From Oscillatoria acuminata PCC 6304 (GTDB lineage: Bacteria; Cyanobacteriota; Cyanobacteriia; Cyanobacteriales; Laspinemataceae), in the NCBI RefSeq assembly GCF_000317105.1, contig NC_019693.1, positions 7,625,444 to 7,689,443 of the forward strand: a stretch of 64,000 nucleotides of DNA, read 5' to 3'. Shown here piece by piece: positions 9,828 to 19,332 of this stretch. The number at the start of each line of letters is the position of its first letter. Positions within the stretch are counted from its first letter, which is position 1. Made by a program: the position numbers and the translations under genes. The notes under the pieces are model-generated. The model saw only the letters and a list, made by a program, of their open reading frames with translations, made no database searches and was not told the origin of the DNA.

Positions 9828-9895
9828 GAAACCGGGTTTCTGCCAAAAATTTGGGCAATTTATCATAAATTTGGGTGAGAAACCCGGTTTCTTGT
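9828..9895. repeat. Two GAAACCGGGTTTC palindromic repeats
   Basis: AGAAACCGGGTTTCT and AGAAACCCGGTTTCT lie 50 nt apart, each with a TTTGGGxxA spacer. The same short palindrome occurs near 31150, 44797, 44848 and twice at 58399-58460, so it is a dispersed genomic family. Confidence 0.8.
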
Positions 9896-9946
9896 CCCTG
9901 GGGTAAACTATAGCAATCCTCTAGTCAGGGCGGACAGTAGCAGCTT

Positions 9947-10360
9947 CTAGGTTCCCCGATAGGTCACATGATCATTGTCAGTTTCATACAACTGCATTTC
10001 ATAGAGCATTCCAGGGGGTAGCTTGGGTTCTAGCATATTCCAAAAGACTACTACCATATTTTCAGCGGTGGGATTGATGCCTTTGAAAGCGGGGACATCT
10101 AAATTAATATGCTTGTGATCCACCTCATCGATAATGGCGGCATCAATGGCATCTTGAAGGTCAAAGAAATTCAGGACAATCCCCGTTTCTGGATTAACTT
10201 CCCCCCGGACGGTCACCTTTAAGGCATAATTATGACCATGACCATTAGGATTATTGCATTTGCCAAAGATTCGGCGATTTTCTTCATCGGATAAGGCATC
10301 ACTGTGGAGACGATGGGAAGCACAAAAGGTGACTCGACGGGTGATATAAATCATCGACAT
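9947..10360 (-). CDS. 6-pyruvoyl-tetrahydropterin synthase (PTPS/QueD superfamily), eukaryote-like
   Basis: Converts dihydroneopterin triphosphate to 6-pyruvoyl-tetrahydropterin; the sister enzyme QueD makes a queuosine precursor. Zinc ligands are visible in ASHRLH and HGHNY, and the catalytic Cys in KCNNPNGHGHNY. The string GKCNNPNGHGHNY and the tail LYETDNDHVTYRG are close to animal PTPS as I remember it, closer than E. coli QueD, which favours a biopterin-type role. 137 residues is full length. It lies 11 nt downstream of a short-chain reductase, which suggests a two-step pterin pathway. Whether the in-vivo role is tetrahydropterin or queuosine cannot be settled from sequence alone. Confidence 0.88.
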   Translation of the reverse strand: MSMIYITRRVTFCASHRLHSDALSDEENRRIFGKCNNPNGHGHNYALKVTVRGEVNPETGIVLNFFDLQDAIDAAIIDEVDHKHINLDVPAFKGINPTAENMVVVFWNMLEPKLPPGMLYEMQLYETDNDHVTYRGT

Positions 10361-10371
10361 ACTGAAAACTC

Positions 10372-11115
10372 CTAAGCATTACTAAAAATTTCAAGGTTAG
10401 CGCCGGTGAGACATTTCGCTTGATAATCGTCCGCTAAAAAGACGATGGTGCGGGCCACATCATCCGGGGTGGTTTGCGTTTTTAAAAAGGGCGCAGCTTG
10501 TTTGAGAAGCTCTGTATCCACTGCACCGGGAGAAACGCTATTGACGCGAATTCCGTGGGGTTTACCTTCTACTGCGAGGGAATCGGTGATGCCAACTACT
10601 CCGTATTTACTGGTAATGTAACTGGTGAATCCCGGGAATTTGTCGGGACCGCGAACACCGGAGAGGGATGCGACATTGACGATCGCACCGCCATGAGATT
10701 GAGCGATCGCACGGCGAAAAAACTCCCGGCAATACAAGAATATTCCGGTGACATTCACTGCCATGATCCGTTCCCAATCCGCCAGTTCAATTTGGGTAAA
10801 ATCGGTGACTTGCACCATTCCGGCATTGTTAATCAAGATATCAACTCGACCGAAGGTGGCGATCGCCTGGTCGAAAACCGCCTGAGTCTGGGCCTCGGAA
10901 CTGACATCTGCCGGATAAACCAACACTTGCTCCGGCGGACATTCAGTGGCGATCGCCCCTCGGACCTGCTCCAGTTGCTCCACATTCCGACTGACGAGGA
11001 CCACCGCAGCGCCTCCCTGTGCCAATTGCCGAGCAGTGGCGGCACCAATTCCCCGACCTGCTCCCGTGACAAGAGCAACTCGTCCCGCTAAAGATTTCTC
11101 CAAATGATTCCGCAT
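10372..11115 (-). CDS. Short-chain dehydrogenase/reductase, possible pterin reductase
   Basis: NAD(P)H-dependent oxidoreductase of the classical SDR family. The 247 residues show the cofactor loop VTGAGRGIGAA, NNAG, the catalytic Ser (NVASLSG) and YITSK (Tyr/Lys). Fatty-acid FabG and sepiapterin reductase have the same layout, so the substrate is not given by motif. Its placement 11 nt before the PTPS gene makes reduction of 6-pyruvoyl-tetrahydropterin or sepiapterin a reasonable inference. AAGGAG touches the listed ATG (11116-11121), which is too close; a TTG at 11103, 12 nt further in (LEKSLAGRVALVTG), may be the real start. Confidence 0.85.
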   Translation of the reverse strand: MRNHLEKSLAGRVALVTGAGRGIGAATARQLAQGGAAVVLVSRNVEQLEQVRGAIATECPPEQVLVYPADVSSEAQTQAVFDQAIATFGRVDILINNAGMVQVTDFTQIELADWERIMAVNVTGIFLYCREFFRRAIAQSHGGAIVNVASLSGVRGPDKFPGFTSYITSKYGVVGITDSLAVEGKPHGIRVNSVSPGAVDTELLKQAAPFLKTQTTPDDVARTIVFLADDYQAKCLTGANLEIFSNA

Positions 11116-11430
11116 CTCCTTCTCGTAGGGGCAAGATTCTATAGAAAACGGCGCTAGAACTCTGGTTGATTCACCCTACCTCAAGGAAACCGTAACTAAG
11201 AACCAGGGGTTAATTATAGCAAAATGTTGACCCATCTGAGCCAAAATAATCCGATTATCCTGCTACTCAATTAAAACCCCTCTATCCCGCCCAACCCCCT
11301 GAACACCAGGGAGATTGAGCCGGATAGAGGGGGAAGAATCACTCGGATTTATTGAAGCACTTCATCCCAGATAAAGGATGATTCTTTATCTTAGAGATAC
11401 CTGAAATTATTCCAGTTTTTGATAGCAGAA
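11116..11430. other. Intergenic region with one terminator
   Basis: 315 nt between the reductase and the ABC ATPase. Apart from the hairpin at 11277-11332 I see no gene or repeat. The stretch nearest the reductase should hold its promoter, since the terminator separates it from the ATPase gene; no clear -35/-10 pair was found. Confidence 0.5.
11273..11332 (-). terminator. Intrinsic terminator after the ABC ATPase gene
   Basis: Perfect 11-bp stem (CCCCTCTATCC at 11277-11287 against GGATAGAGGGG at 11322-11332), loop 34 nt. On the minus strand the stem is followed by TTTTAATT, the correct order to stop transcripts of the ATPase gene. It implies that the reductase and PTPS genes have their own promoter. 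Confidence 0.75.
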
Positions 11431-12225
11431 TTAGGCCGGAAAAAATTGCCGGGGGGATTCCTGGGATTGCGGGTCCATTGCTTCAGATAAAGCCGCATAG
11501 ACTTGTTGACAATAGTTGAGATAACGCTCAGAAGTCCGAAACGATTCGGTGCGGGGTAACGGTTCATCAATGGGAATCTCTGCGATCGCCCGTCCCGGAT
11601 TCGCCCCCATCACCACCACCCGCTTGGACAGATAAACTGCTTCATAAATATTATGAGTCACAAACAGGATGGTTTGACGTTGGTGATTCCATAATGAGAG
11701 TAACTCATCATTGAGGTTAGTGCGGGTGATATCATCCAAAGCCCCGAATGGTTCATCCATGAGCAAAACGCGGGGTTCAGTGACGATCGCCCGAGCAATG
11801 GAAACCCGCATTTTCATCCCCCCAGAAAGCTGCCGGGGATAGGCATTCGCAAAGTTTTCCAGTCCGACTAATTCCAACGTCTTGGCAATGGACGCATCCG
11901 CCATTCTTTTGGAAATTCCCATCAGTTTGAGGGGTAAGCGAATATTATTTTTTACCGTACTCCAAGGCATCAAGGCCGGGTCTTGGAACACAAACGCAAT
12001 CTGTTCTTTTAAACTGCGATCGGCCCATATAATTTCCCCACTACTACTCTCACTGAGTCCTGCAACAATTCTTAAAATGGTACTTTTTCCACATCCGGAA
12101 GGGCCAACTAAACTGACAAAATCTTCCCGATTCACCTTCAGATTTACATCCTTTAAAGCCACTACTCCATTATTAAAAACCTTGCTCACCTGGCTAATAG
12201 TAATCGCCGTTTCAGGGTTCATCAT
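11431..12225 (-). CDS. ABC transporter ATP-binding protein, SsuB/NrtD-like
   Basis: Energises the importer whose permease is at 8892-9713. The 264 residues carry Walker A (GPSGCGKST), Q-loop (FVFQDPALMPW), signature (LSGGMKMRVSIARA), Walker B (RVLLMDEPFGALD) and H-loop (LFVTHN), all intact. It belongs to the nitrate/sulfonate/taurine/pyrimidine branch, which fits the THI5-type binding protein upstream. 118 nt with a palindromic repeat separate it from that gene, and a terminator follows it. Confidence 0.92.
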   Translation of the reverse strand: MMNPETAITISQVSKVFNNGVVALKDVNLKVNREDFVSLVGPSGCGKSTILRIVAGLSESSSGEIIWADRSLKEQIAFVFQDPALMPWSTVKNNIRLPLKLMGISKRMADASIAKTLELVGLENFANAYPRQLSGGMKMRVSIARAIVTEPRVLLMDEPFGALDDITRTNLNDELLSLWNHQRQTILFVTHNIYEAVYLSKRVVVMGANPGRAIAEIPIDEPLPRTESFRTSERYLNYCQQVYAALSEAMDPQSQESPRQFFPA

Positions 12226-12287
12226 GTTTTCTTGTCACTCAAAGAAGCTAATTCCCAATCCGGTTGTAAACAGTCGGTTTCCTCTTC

Positions 12288-12341
12288 TAGCCTGCGGAGG
12301 CAGGCTTTGTTAGTATAGCCTCCGGGCTACAGCCTGCGGGT
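12288..12341. repeat. AGCCTGC palindromic repeat between binding protein and ATPase genes
   Basis: TAGCCTGCGGAGGCAGGCTT followed by GTTAGTATAGCCTCCGGGCTAC and AGCCTGCGGG. It shares its first half with the copy at 8050-8070. In an mRNA running from the binding protein to the ATPase it would form a stem-loop that could reduce ATPase levels relative to binding protein, a common arrangement in importer operons. Confidence 0.75.
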
Positions 12342-12343
12342 TG

Positions 12344-13393
12344 TTACCCCTGGTAATAATCTACCCCCTTATTAATAAACTCTAAAGTATAGGCATCGTT
12401 ATAGCTGGGTTTATCCTCTAAAACCCCAGCGGTTACCAACTGGTAAAACAATGTTTTCCATCGTTCATCAGTCATCGCCCCAATCCCGAGGGTTTGAGCA
12501 TCTCCAGACTTAATCAGATCATACTCCGCTATCTTACCTAGGGCAAAAGCCAGCAACTCATCAGACATTTCTGGATTGTCTTGCTGAATTAACACATTTC
12601 CCAGGGCAGGATTTTCAAGATAGCTATACCATCCTTTGATAGAAGCATCGACAAAGCGATGAACCAACTCCGGTTTAGATTCAATTAATTTATGAGTCGT
12701 TTCCAGGGTAAAATTATAAGGATTCAATCCCGTTTCACTTAATAATAAAATCACCGGCTTAAACCCGCCTTCTTTTTCAATTAGAAAAGGTTCGGAAGTC
12801 AGCAATCCCTGTTGAACCGAATCTTTGTCTAGCAAAAATGGCGTAACATTGAAATTATAAGGGCGTTGCTGGTCTTGAGTATAACCGTACTGTTTTTCTA
12901 GGAAAGGCCAATAAATACTACTCAGTCCCGGAACAATAAACACCCGTTTTCCCTTCAGTTGCGCCAACGAGTCATTGCCGACACCAGGATGGGCTAAAAA
13001 TGCTTGAATTTCATCTTGAAAAATGGCAGCCACTGTAACTTTGGGAATGCCTTGATCCGCTGCTTGTAGGGCATTGACGGCTTGACCGATGCTAAAATCA
13101 ACCAAATCCCCCATCAACAATTGAGTCACATTCCCTTGGGGCGGCAGGGGTCTAATTTCTACATCAAATCCATAGTCGCGATAAATTCCCGTCGCCAGGG
13201 CCTGATAAAATCCGCCATATTCAGCTTCAGCTTTCCAGCTTAACCCCACTCTAACTTTGTCGAGTTTTCCGTTGGATGTGGAGGTGGAAGATAGGGTTTC
13301 ACGATTCGTACAACTGGTCAAGATACTGGTTCCTATCGCCAAAGAACTCATTTTCAGGAATTGGCGACGTTTGAGCAAATTAAAATTAGTCAT
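12344..13393 (-). CDS. ABC transporter substrate-binding lipoprotein, NMT1/THI5-like
   Basis: Captures the substrate of the importer at 8892-12225. The N-terminus has a twin-arginine motif (KRRQFLKM, residues 8-15) and a lipobox ending SILTSC, so it is probably exported folded through Tat and lipidated. The body starts KVRVGLSWKAEAEYGGFYQAL, the NMT1/THI5 fold, and spans 349 residues. Family members bind hydroxymethylpyrimidine, riboflavin, sulfonates and other small molecules; nothing here separates them. No TPP or FMN riboswitch is recognisable in the 100 nt upstream, which weakens a simple vitamin-uptake role. Next to pterin genes, a pterin or pyrimidine ligand is a speculative option. Confidence 0.88.
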   Translation of the reverse strand: MTNFNLLKRRQFLKMSSLAIGTSILTSCTNRETLSSTSTSNGKLDKVRVGLSWKAEAEYGGFYQALATGIYRDYGFDVEIRPLPPQGNVTQLLMGDLVDFSIGQAVNALQAADQGIPKVTVAAIFQDEIQAFLAHPGVGNDSLAQLKGKRVFIVPGLSSIYWPFLEKQYGYTQDQQRPYNFNVTPFLLDKDSVQQGLLTSEPFLIEKEGGFKPVILLLSETGLNPYNFTLETTHKLIESKPELVHRFVDASIKGWYSYLENPALGNVLIQQDNPEMSDELLAFALGKIAEYDLIKSGDAQTLGIGAMTDERWKTLFYQLVTAGVLEDKPSYNDAYTLEFINKGVDYYQG

Positions 13394-13491
13394 GGTCAGT
13401 TATTGAGGGTAAGGGACAGATTTTTTTAGGGCTTTGGAACCGGATTTAGAGATGAAATAAAGGGAAGAAGCAACGGGGTTGGTTGACCCGT

Positions 13492-13941
13492 TCAACCGTC
13501 GTCCTGGTTGAGATAATGTTCAACTAGAACGCGAGTGTAAGTATTCAAAGAATAGTTGAGTGCCTCTTGTGGGGTAACCCAAACCCATTCCTCAATTTCA
13601 TCATTGGGAATCACTGTTTCTGTGGTCGAACGGGCATAATAGTTCATCATAATAAAGTGTGCTTCCCGATAAAATTGCGGGTCTAAGACTGCCTCTTGCA
13701 ACAGTGCCCAGCGAATCTCCACCAGGTCCAGTCCCACCTCTTCGCGAAATTCCCGTAATAAAGCTGCTTCCAGCGTTTCACCCCAATCGACTTTACCACC
13801 GGGGACCCCCCACAACCCTCGCCATTTCGTCGTTTTGGCAATCAAAACCCGACCGCTAGGGCCGCAAACGAGGGCCCCTACGGTACTTAAAGGAAAGGTT
13901 TGAACGATGGATCGGGGTGAAACTAATGATGGATCGGGCAT
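13492..13941 (-). CDS. Nudix hydrolase
   Basis: Hydrolyses a nucleoside diphosphate linked to another moiety. The 149 residues contain an exact Nudix box, G-x5-E-x7-REUxEExGU (from GKVDWGE to REFREEVGL), preceded by [11 protein letters not shown]. The C-terminal WVTPQEAL is typical of ADP-ribose pyrophosphatase or MutT-like members but does not give the substrate. It is a single gene upstream of the importer, 98 nt away on the same strand. Folate pathways use a Nudix dihydroneopterin-triphosphate pyrophosphatase, and pterin genes lie near, but this link is only a guess. Confidence 0.85.
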   Translation of the reverse strand: MPDPSLVSPRSIVQTFPLSTVGALVCGPSGRVLIAKTTKWRGLWGVPGGKVDWGETLEAALLREFREEVGLDLVEIRWALLQEAVLDPQFYREAHFIMMNYYARSTTETVIPNDEIEEWVWVTPQEALNYSLNTYTRVLVEHYLNQDDG

Positions 13942-14061
13942 GAATTGTAATCTCTGGGGTAATCGACAAACAGAGGGAGGGAAGATTTTGATGATCTCCG
14001 GTAGAGATTAGTGTAACAACCTCCGTCCGTCCAAGGCTATGCAGGTGATGATTGAGATGGG

Positions 14062-14982
14062 TTATACCCATTCTGCCACTTCGTCAGAATGGGTCATACT
14101 TTTGACTTGATTGTTTTGCCTTGCCTCGAAATACTGGTCATCCGTGGCGACATCTTGCTGGAAATGTTGAGGATGAATCAGGGGAAAATCGAGTTCCTCT
14201 GTGGGTAAGTTAGCAAAACTACTGGGATTGATGGTGTGGGTTGCTTCTTGATGCCCAAATCCAATATTAGAGACTAAGTTTTTATTGGGTAAAATCGAAG
14301 ACTGTTGGTGATAAAGACAGGCAAAATTCCATTGATGATCCCAAGTATCGATTTGGTTTTCATAGACCAAATCAAAAACTTGGGTTTTGACGGAGGCTTC
14401 TTGTTTATTGCCGATGAGTTCGGCTAATTTATTGGCCTGTTTAAGTTCCGGCCATAATTTAATATCGACATCATAGTAAGTTTGCCATGCTCTGCGCCAA
14501 GTTGCCCAACCCCAAATATGAGTCCGGCGGGAAAAATAGTAACTTTCATGGAGATTCTGGCCGGGAATTCCTTCATTGCTTCCGGCAATATGCATGACTC
14601 GGGGATCGTCTCGATACTGAGTCAAAAGTTCTTGACAATACCGGAAAAAACTTTGATTGGGTACACAGTCATCTTCCAGGACGATCGCTTCTTCCACGGT
14701 ATCGAAGACCCAATCAATGCCACTGGAAACCCGCAATTTACAGCCTAAGTTAATATCGGAATAATGCTTGATGACTTGACAATCCCAGTCTACACGGTCA
14801 ATGATCTGTCGAGTCGCTGCACATTTTTCGGCTTCCCCGGGCCGATCGCCACGGGGCCCATCAGCAATGACTAACAACTGAGACGGTTGAGCTTGACGAA
14901 TCGACTCAAAGACCTGTTCGGTGGTATCGGGTCGGTTAAAGATGAGCAACGCAACCGGCGTTGTTAATTGCCAATCATCCAT
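14062..14982 (-). CDS. Glycosyltransferase, GT-A fold, family 2-like
   Basis: Predicted sugar transferase. TPVALLIFNRPDTTEQVFESI opens a GT-A fold and AIVLEDDCVPN carries the EDD/DxD metal-sugar site; WGWATWRRAW is a motif of a subgroup often annotated as HlpA-like glycosyltransferases. The frame can be read from TTG 15009, but AAGGAG at 14995-15000 is placed about 10 nt before ATG 14982 (MDDWQLTTPVALL), so I use that start (306 residues). No other polysaccharide gene is adjacent, so acceptor and pathway are unknown. Confidence 0.78.
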   Translation of the reverse strand: MDDWQLTTPVALLIFNRPDTTEQVFESIRQAQPSQLLVIADGPRGDRPGEAEKCAATRQIIDRVDWDCQVIKHYSDINLGCKLRVSSGIDWVFDTVEEAIVLEDDCVPNQSFFRYCQELLTQYRDDPRVMHIAGSNEGIPGQNLHESYYFSRRTHIWGWATWRRAWQTYYDVDIKLWPELKQANKLAELIGNKQEASVKTQVFDLVYENQIDTWDHQWNFACLYHQQSSILPNKNLVSNIGFGHQEATHTINPSSFANLPTEELDFPLIHPQHFQQDVATDDQYFEARQNNQVKSMTHSDEVAEWV

Positions 14983-15131
14983 GTTTTTCATTCTCCTTAA
15001 TGGGGTCAATTACGTTAGCTCAGGGTTAAGTATCGATATTTTTTGAATCTAATGGCGTCCGTGAATAGCCTGGTCATTTCCTCTCCAAAGCGGGTCTAAA
15101 CTGGAGGGTTAAAAAGAGAATAAATCGGGGT

Positions 15132-15527
15132 TTATGAGGTGAAAAAATCCGATGGAGACCGGGTGATTTCCACGGAAATTTTCCCTGAAAAATCGGGGAT
15201 GGGAGCGGAAACTTTGGTTAAGCGAACTCTAATTTTTTGAGCTTGCTCCCATTCGAGAATGGAGCGAGCAATTTGGGTGGCCAAATGTTCCATTGTATTG
15301 ACTTTAGCGGTTTCGATTTGATGGCGAACTCGCTCAACTAATTGCCGGTAATCTAAAGTGTCTTCTAGCCGATCGCTGTTTCCCACTGCTACTAAATCCA
15401 CCCACAAGGTTAAATCCACCTCAAACCATTGACCGAGCATTCTTTCCTCAGCCAAGTAGCCCGTGTAACCGTAATAGCGCAGTCCCGTAATTTCGATCGC
15501 GTCTCTTTGTTCTACAGATTTGTCCAT
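15132..15527 (-). CDS. folB: Dihydroneopterin aldolase
   Basis: Cleaves 7,8-dihydroneopterin to 6-hydroxymethyl-dihydropterin in folate synthesis. The start ITGLRYYGYTGYLAEERMLGQWFEVDL and the closing KVSAPIPDFSGKISVEI match FolB. From ATG 15527 (MDKSVEQRDAIEI) it is 131 residues, the usual size; the open frame up to 15611 adds 28 residues unlike the family. It shares the dihydroneopterin branch point with the PTPS gene 4.8 kb away. It is divergent from purC, with about 350 nt between the two starts. Confidence 0.9.
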   Translation of the reverse strand: MDKSVEQRDAIEITGLRYYGYTGYLAEERMLGQWFEVDLTLWVDLVAVGNSDRLEDTLDYRQLVERVRHQIETAKVNTMEHLATQIARSILEWEQAQKIRVRLTKVSAPIPDFSGKISVEITRSPSDFFTS

Positions 15528-15876
15528 GTTGTACCAAAAGTCAATCCCTGGGTTCTGTCCCGATCTTGGACATCTTTCCCGATTGTCAGTCCCAAGGAAA
15601 CCCAGGGCCAAACTATCCTACCCCAAACTGAGATAGCTGCTCCCTCTCCCGGCAAAATGTTGTTGTAAAACTTTCCTAGGACCCTAGCACAGGGGAACTT
15701 AGGGCCGCTGCCGCCAATGATCCATCGGCCATTTTCAGCCGTCATGCGATCGCCCATCCGGATCCCGCTATCATTCTCGCCACACAACGATAAAATGATT
15801 GAGCGACCTCAAGGGAAGCGAATTTTTGGCCCTGTTCGGGATGCCAAGTTGACTCAATCAGAAAGCAAAAACGGTG

Positions 15877-16608
15877 ATGGCGGCGATGGAAAAACTCTAT
15901 GAAGGCAAAGCGAAAATCCTATATAGCACCGAAGACCCCGAGGTCGTGATCTCCCAGTTTAAAGATGATGCCACCGCCTTTAATGCGCTCAAACGAGGGA
16001 CCATCGTCGGCAAAGGGCAGATGAACTGTGCGATCGGCACGGCCCTGTTTAACCTGCTGGAATCCAAAGGAATCTCCACCCATTTTATCGAGCAAACCAG
16101 TCCCAACGAAATGCGAGTCAAGCGGGTGCAGATTGTCCCGTTAGAGGTGGTGGTCCGGAATATTGCTGCTGGAAGTTTGTGCAAGCAAACCGGCATCCCC
16201 CAGGGAACCGTCCTCAAACAGCCCCTGGTGGAATTTTTCTATAAAAACGATGAACTCGGGGATCCCTTGTTAACCCGCGATCGCCTGCTATTATTAGAAC
16301 TCGCCACCCCCGAACAACTAGAGCAACTCCGGACAATGGCATTGGAAATCAACCAAATTCTCTCAGAATTTTTCCATCAGTGTCAAATTACCCTCGTTGA
16401 CTTTAAACTGGAGTTTGGCTTCGATGGCAAGGGGAACCTAATTCTTGCCGATGAAATCAGTCCTGATACTTGCCGACTCTGGGATGAATCCCAGACTGAT
16501 CCCACTGCCCGAATCCTGGATAAAGACCGATTCCGGCAGGATTTGGGAAACGTAGAAAATGCCTACCAGCAAGTTCTTGAACGGGTGCTTTCTCATCTAT
16601 CCACTTAA
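15877..16608 (+). CDS. purC: Phosphoribosylaminoimidazole-succinocarboxamide synthase
   Basis: Joins CAIR and aspartate with ATP to make SAICAR in purine synthesis. It opens LYEGKAKILYST, has the conserved NEMRVKRVQIVPLEVVVRNIAAGSL and LVDFKLEFGFDGKGNLILADEISPDTCRLWD blocks, and is full length at about 243 residues. Starts possible at GTG 15874, ATG 15877 or ATG 15886; the last gives the shortest lead before the conserved core. No purine operon neighbours are present. Confidence 0.95.
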   Translation: MAAMEKLYEGKAKILYSTEDPEVVISQFKDDATAFNALKRGTIVGKGQMNCAIGTALFNLLESKGISTHFIEQTSPNEMRVKRVQIVPLEVVVRNIAAGSLCKQTGIPQGTVLKQPLVEFFYKNDELGDPLLTRDRLLLLELATPEQLEQLRTMALEINQILSEFFHQCQITLVDFKLEFGFDGKGNLILADEISPDTCRLWDESQTDPTARILDKDRFRQDLGNVENAYQQVLERVLSHLST

Positions 16609-16742
16609 GATTCTGAGGGATTAATTAGCCCTAACCACTCAGAAAGAAGGGAGGAGAACTGACTTCCTTCAGGAATTGTGGTGACTTACTCTTGTATCCT
16701 TTCTTTTGGTTTCTCTGGACGTGCCAAATAACGACTAAACCC

Positions 16743-19316
16743 ATGCGCTTATCTCCTGTCTTGTCAGCCGTTCTTGCTACTTGTACCATTCTCAGTCTTG
16801 CCAACCCCAGTCGGGGAGAGACCTCGACTCCTTTGGCACAATCCATAACCGACCCCTCAATGGAAGTAGAGGACCCCACGATATCAGCCCAAGTCGAACC
16901 ATCCCCCGATGGACCAAGAGACTGGGCTGAATCTGCCCTAATTGAGGGGATTAAAAGTATTGAGAGAATTGAGAATGAGGAGAACCCCAGGGTAGCGGTG
17001 ACTCCGGGACAAGGGGAGGAGATATTCCCTGAAGCGGAGGTTGTTCTACCTGAATCAGAACAACCGGGACTGGAATTGAGCGAGGGGGATGTCACAGAGG
17101 AGGCCCATATAACTGGAGCGGAACTCGCCGTGGAGGAAGAAGCGTTAGTTCCGGCGATCGCCCCAGAAGAAGAAGTCATCACCGCCATTGGTACACAGGG
17201 CGATCGGCCCAGTCAATCCCCTGCCGAACTGCTGATCACCCCACCCTTACAACAACCGGAACTCAGCGATCGGGCAGCAGACTGGACCTCCGCGATCCTC
17301 GCCCAAGACCCCACCCCACTCGAACCCGCCGAACCGGATGCCATAGAAACCGAACCCTCCACCCGTCCAGTCACCCCAGAACCCACTCCCGAAGCAACTC
17401 CCGAACCCACTCCCGAAGCAACCCCAGAACCCACTCCCGAAGCAACCCCAGAACCCACTCCCGAAGTCACCCCACAACCCACGCCCCAACCCACGCCCCA
17501 ACCCACAACACCGCCTCCTTTAATTCCACCCCGGTCCCAACCGACCCCCCCAGCGGAACCTCAAGTCTTAGTTGCCGAAGTCGTCGTTAGTGGCGTTGAA
17601 GGACGACTCGAAGACGAAGTGTATCGCGTGATTTCCCTGCGTCCAGGACAGACAACCACCCGGTCCCAACTGCAACAGGACATCAACGCCATTTTTGCCA
17701 CCGGCTATTTTTCCAACGTCCGGGCCGAACCTCAAGACACCCCCCTCGGTGTCCGAGTCACCTTTGTGGTCGAATCCAACCCTGTTTTAACCGGCGTAGA
17801 AGTCAGAGGAAACCAAGTCCTTCCCCAAGAGGTTATTGATGAAATTTTCGTCGAACAGTATGGTGACATCCTCAACCTGCGCGACTTCCAGGAAGGCATC
17901 AAACAGTTAAACGAATGGTACCAAGAAAATGGCTACGTCCTGGCCCAAGTCATTGACACCCCCCAAGTTGCCGCTGATGGCACCGTCATTCTGGAAGTCG
18001 CCGAAGGAGTCGTCGAGAGTATTGAAATCCAGTTCATCAACGAAGAAGGGGAACTCGTGGATGCGGAAGGGCAACCCATTCGAGGCCGGACCAAGGAATA
18101 CATCGTCACCCGGGAACTCGAATTAGAACCCGGAGAAGTCTTTAACCGCCAAACCATCGAACGGGATTTACAGCGAGTCTTTGGACTGGGTATTTTTGAA
18201 GATGTCCAAATTTCCCTCAACCCCGGTCAAAATCCTCGCAACGTAGTCGTTGTCGTCAATGTTTTAGAAAGAAGTACCGGGTCGATCGCCGCTGGTGCCG
18301 GGATTAGTTCCGCCAGTGGCTTATTTGGCACCCTCAGCGTGCAAGAGCAAAACCTATTGGGGAGAAACCTCAAATTAGGGACCGAGTTGCAAATTGGACA
18401 GCGCGAGGTGCTGTTTGATGTCAACTTTACCGACCCCTGGATTGCGGGTTGGGAGAGTCGCACCTCCTATACCGTCAATCTATTCCGACGGCGATCCATC
18501 TCCTTTATTTTTGATGGGGGCGACCCGGAAATTGAACTCCCAGACGACGGGGGTCGTCCGCGCATTCTGCGCTTTGGCGGGGGAGTGACCTTTTCCCGAC
18601 CCTTGGATAATGGCTGGAGAGCCTCATTAGGCACCCAGTATCAACGGATCAGTACCCGAGATGATGATGGGGATATCGCCCGAACTGATGAAGCCGGAAA
18701 CGATTTGAGCTTTAGTGGCGACGGTAAAGATGATTTGTTTACCTTCCAACTCAGTGGTACCCGAGATTTACGCGATAGTGCTTTGCAGCCGACCTCCGGT
18801 AGTGTCCTGCGCGTCAGTACCGAACAATCGGTTCCCATTGGCCTAGGAAGTATCTTCTTCAATCGGTTGAGAGCTAGTTATAACTACTATATCCCCGTCA
18901 ATTTAGTGCGCTTTTCTGAAGGACCTCAAACCTTTGCGGTGAGCTTGCAAGGGGGGACTGTCTTCGGGGATTTACCACCCTACGAAGCCTTTTCCCTCGG
19001 CGGGACCACCACCGTGCGCGGTTACGATGAAGGGGCAGTGGGAACCGGGCGCAGTTTTGTCCAAGGGAGTGCCGAGTATCGCTTCCCGATTTATTCGGTG
19101 GTGGGCGGTGCACTGTTCTTTGATGCAGCCACGGACTTCGGAACTGGCGGCGACGTTCCCGGACGACCGGCAGAGGTCCGCAACAAACCCGGGAGCGGTT
19201 TTGGCTATGGGTTGGGGCTGCGAGTCCAGTCTCCCCTGGGGCCGATTCGGGTAGATTTCGCCCTGAATGATGATGGAGGCAGTCGCTTCCACTTTGGTCT
19301 GGGCGAACGCTTCTAG
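16743..19316 (+). CDS. bamA: Omp85/BamA outer-membrane assembly protein
   Basis: Core of the machinery inserting beta-barrels into the outer membrane. Start chosen at ATG 16743 because [17 protein letters not shown] followed by ANPSRGE is a clear signal peptide; the open frame before it is unrelated. Then come an acidic low-complexity stretch, a proline-rich spacer with PEPTPEAT repeats (17385-17510), three POTRA domains from about [13 protein letters not shown] (17564) and a 16-strand-type barrel with the VRGYDEG motif and terminal Phe. 857 residues. Three POTRAs fit cyanobacterial Omp85. It leads directly into lpxC (17 nt), so membrane protein assembly and lipid A synthesis share an operon. 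Confidence 0.95.
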   Translation: MRLSPVLSAVLATCTILSLANPSRGETSTPLAQSITDPSMEVEDPTISAQVEPSPDGPRDWAESALIEGIKSIERIENEENPRVAVTPGQGEEIFPEAEVVLPESEQPGLELSEGDVTEEAHITGAELAVEEEALVPAIAPEEEVITAIGTQGDRPSQSPAELLITPPLQQPELSDRAADWTSAILAQDPTPLEPAEPDAIETEPSTRPVTPEPTPEATPEPTPEATPEPTPEATPEPTPEVTPQPTPQPTPQPTTPPPLIPPRSQPTPPAEPQVLVAEVVVSGVEGRLEDEVYRVISLRPGQTTTRSQLQQDINAIFATGYFSNVRAEPQDTPLGVRVTFVVESNPVLTGVEVRGNQVLPQEVIDEIFVEQYGDILNLRDFQEGIKQLNEWYQENGYVLAQVIDTPQVAADGTVILEVAEGVVESIEIQFINEEGELVDAEGQPIRGRTKEYIVTRELELEPGEVFNRQTIERDLQRVFGLGIFEDVQISLNPGQNPRNVVVVVNVLERSTGSIAAGAGISSASGLFGTLSVQEQNLLGRNLKLGTELQIGQREVLFDVNFTDPWIAGWESRTSYTVNLFRRRSISFIFDGGDPEIELPDDGGRPRILRFGGGVTFSRPLDNGWRASLGTQYQRISTRDDDGDIARTDEAGNDLSFSGDGKDDLFTFQLSGTRDLRDSALQPTSGSVLRVSTEQSVPIGLGSIFFNRLRASYNYYIPVNLVRFSEGPQTFAVSLQGGTVFGDLPPYEAFSLGGTTTVRGYDEGAVGTGRSFVQGSAEYRFPIYSVVGGALFFDAATDFGTGGDVPGRPAEVRNKPGSGFGYGLGLRVQSPLGPIRVDFALNDDGGSRFHFGLGERF

Positions 19317-19332
19317 GAGGCTAAATTTGTTG

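Noticed and set aside
9714..9866. N-terminal extension of the ABC permease
   Set aside because: Contains an interspersed GAAACCGGGTTTC repeat and no transmembrane or family similarity; ATG 9713 fits better.
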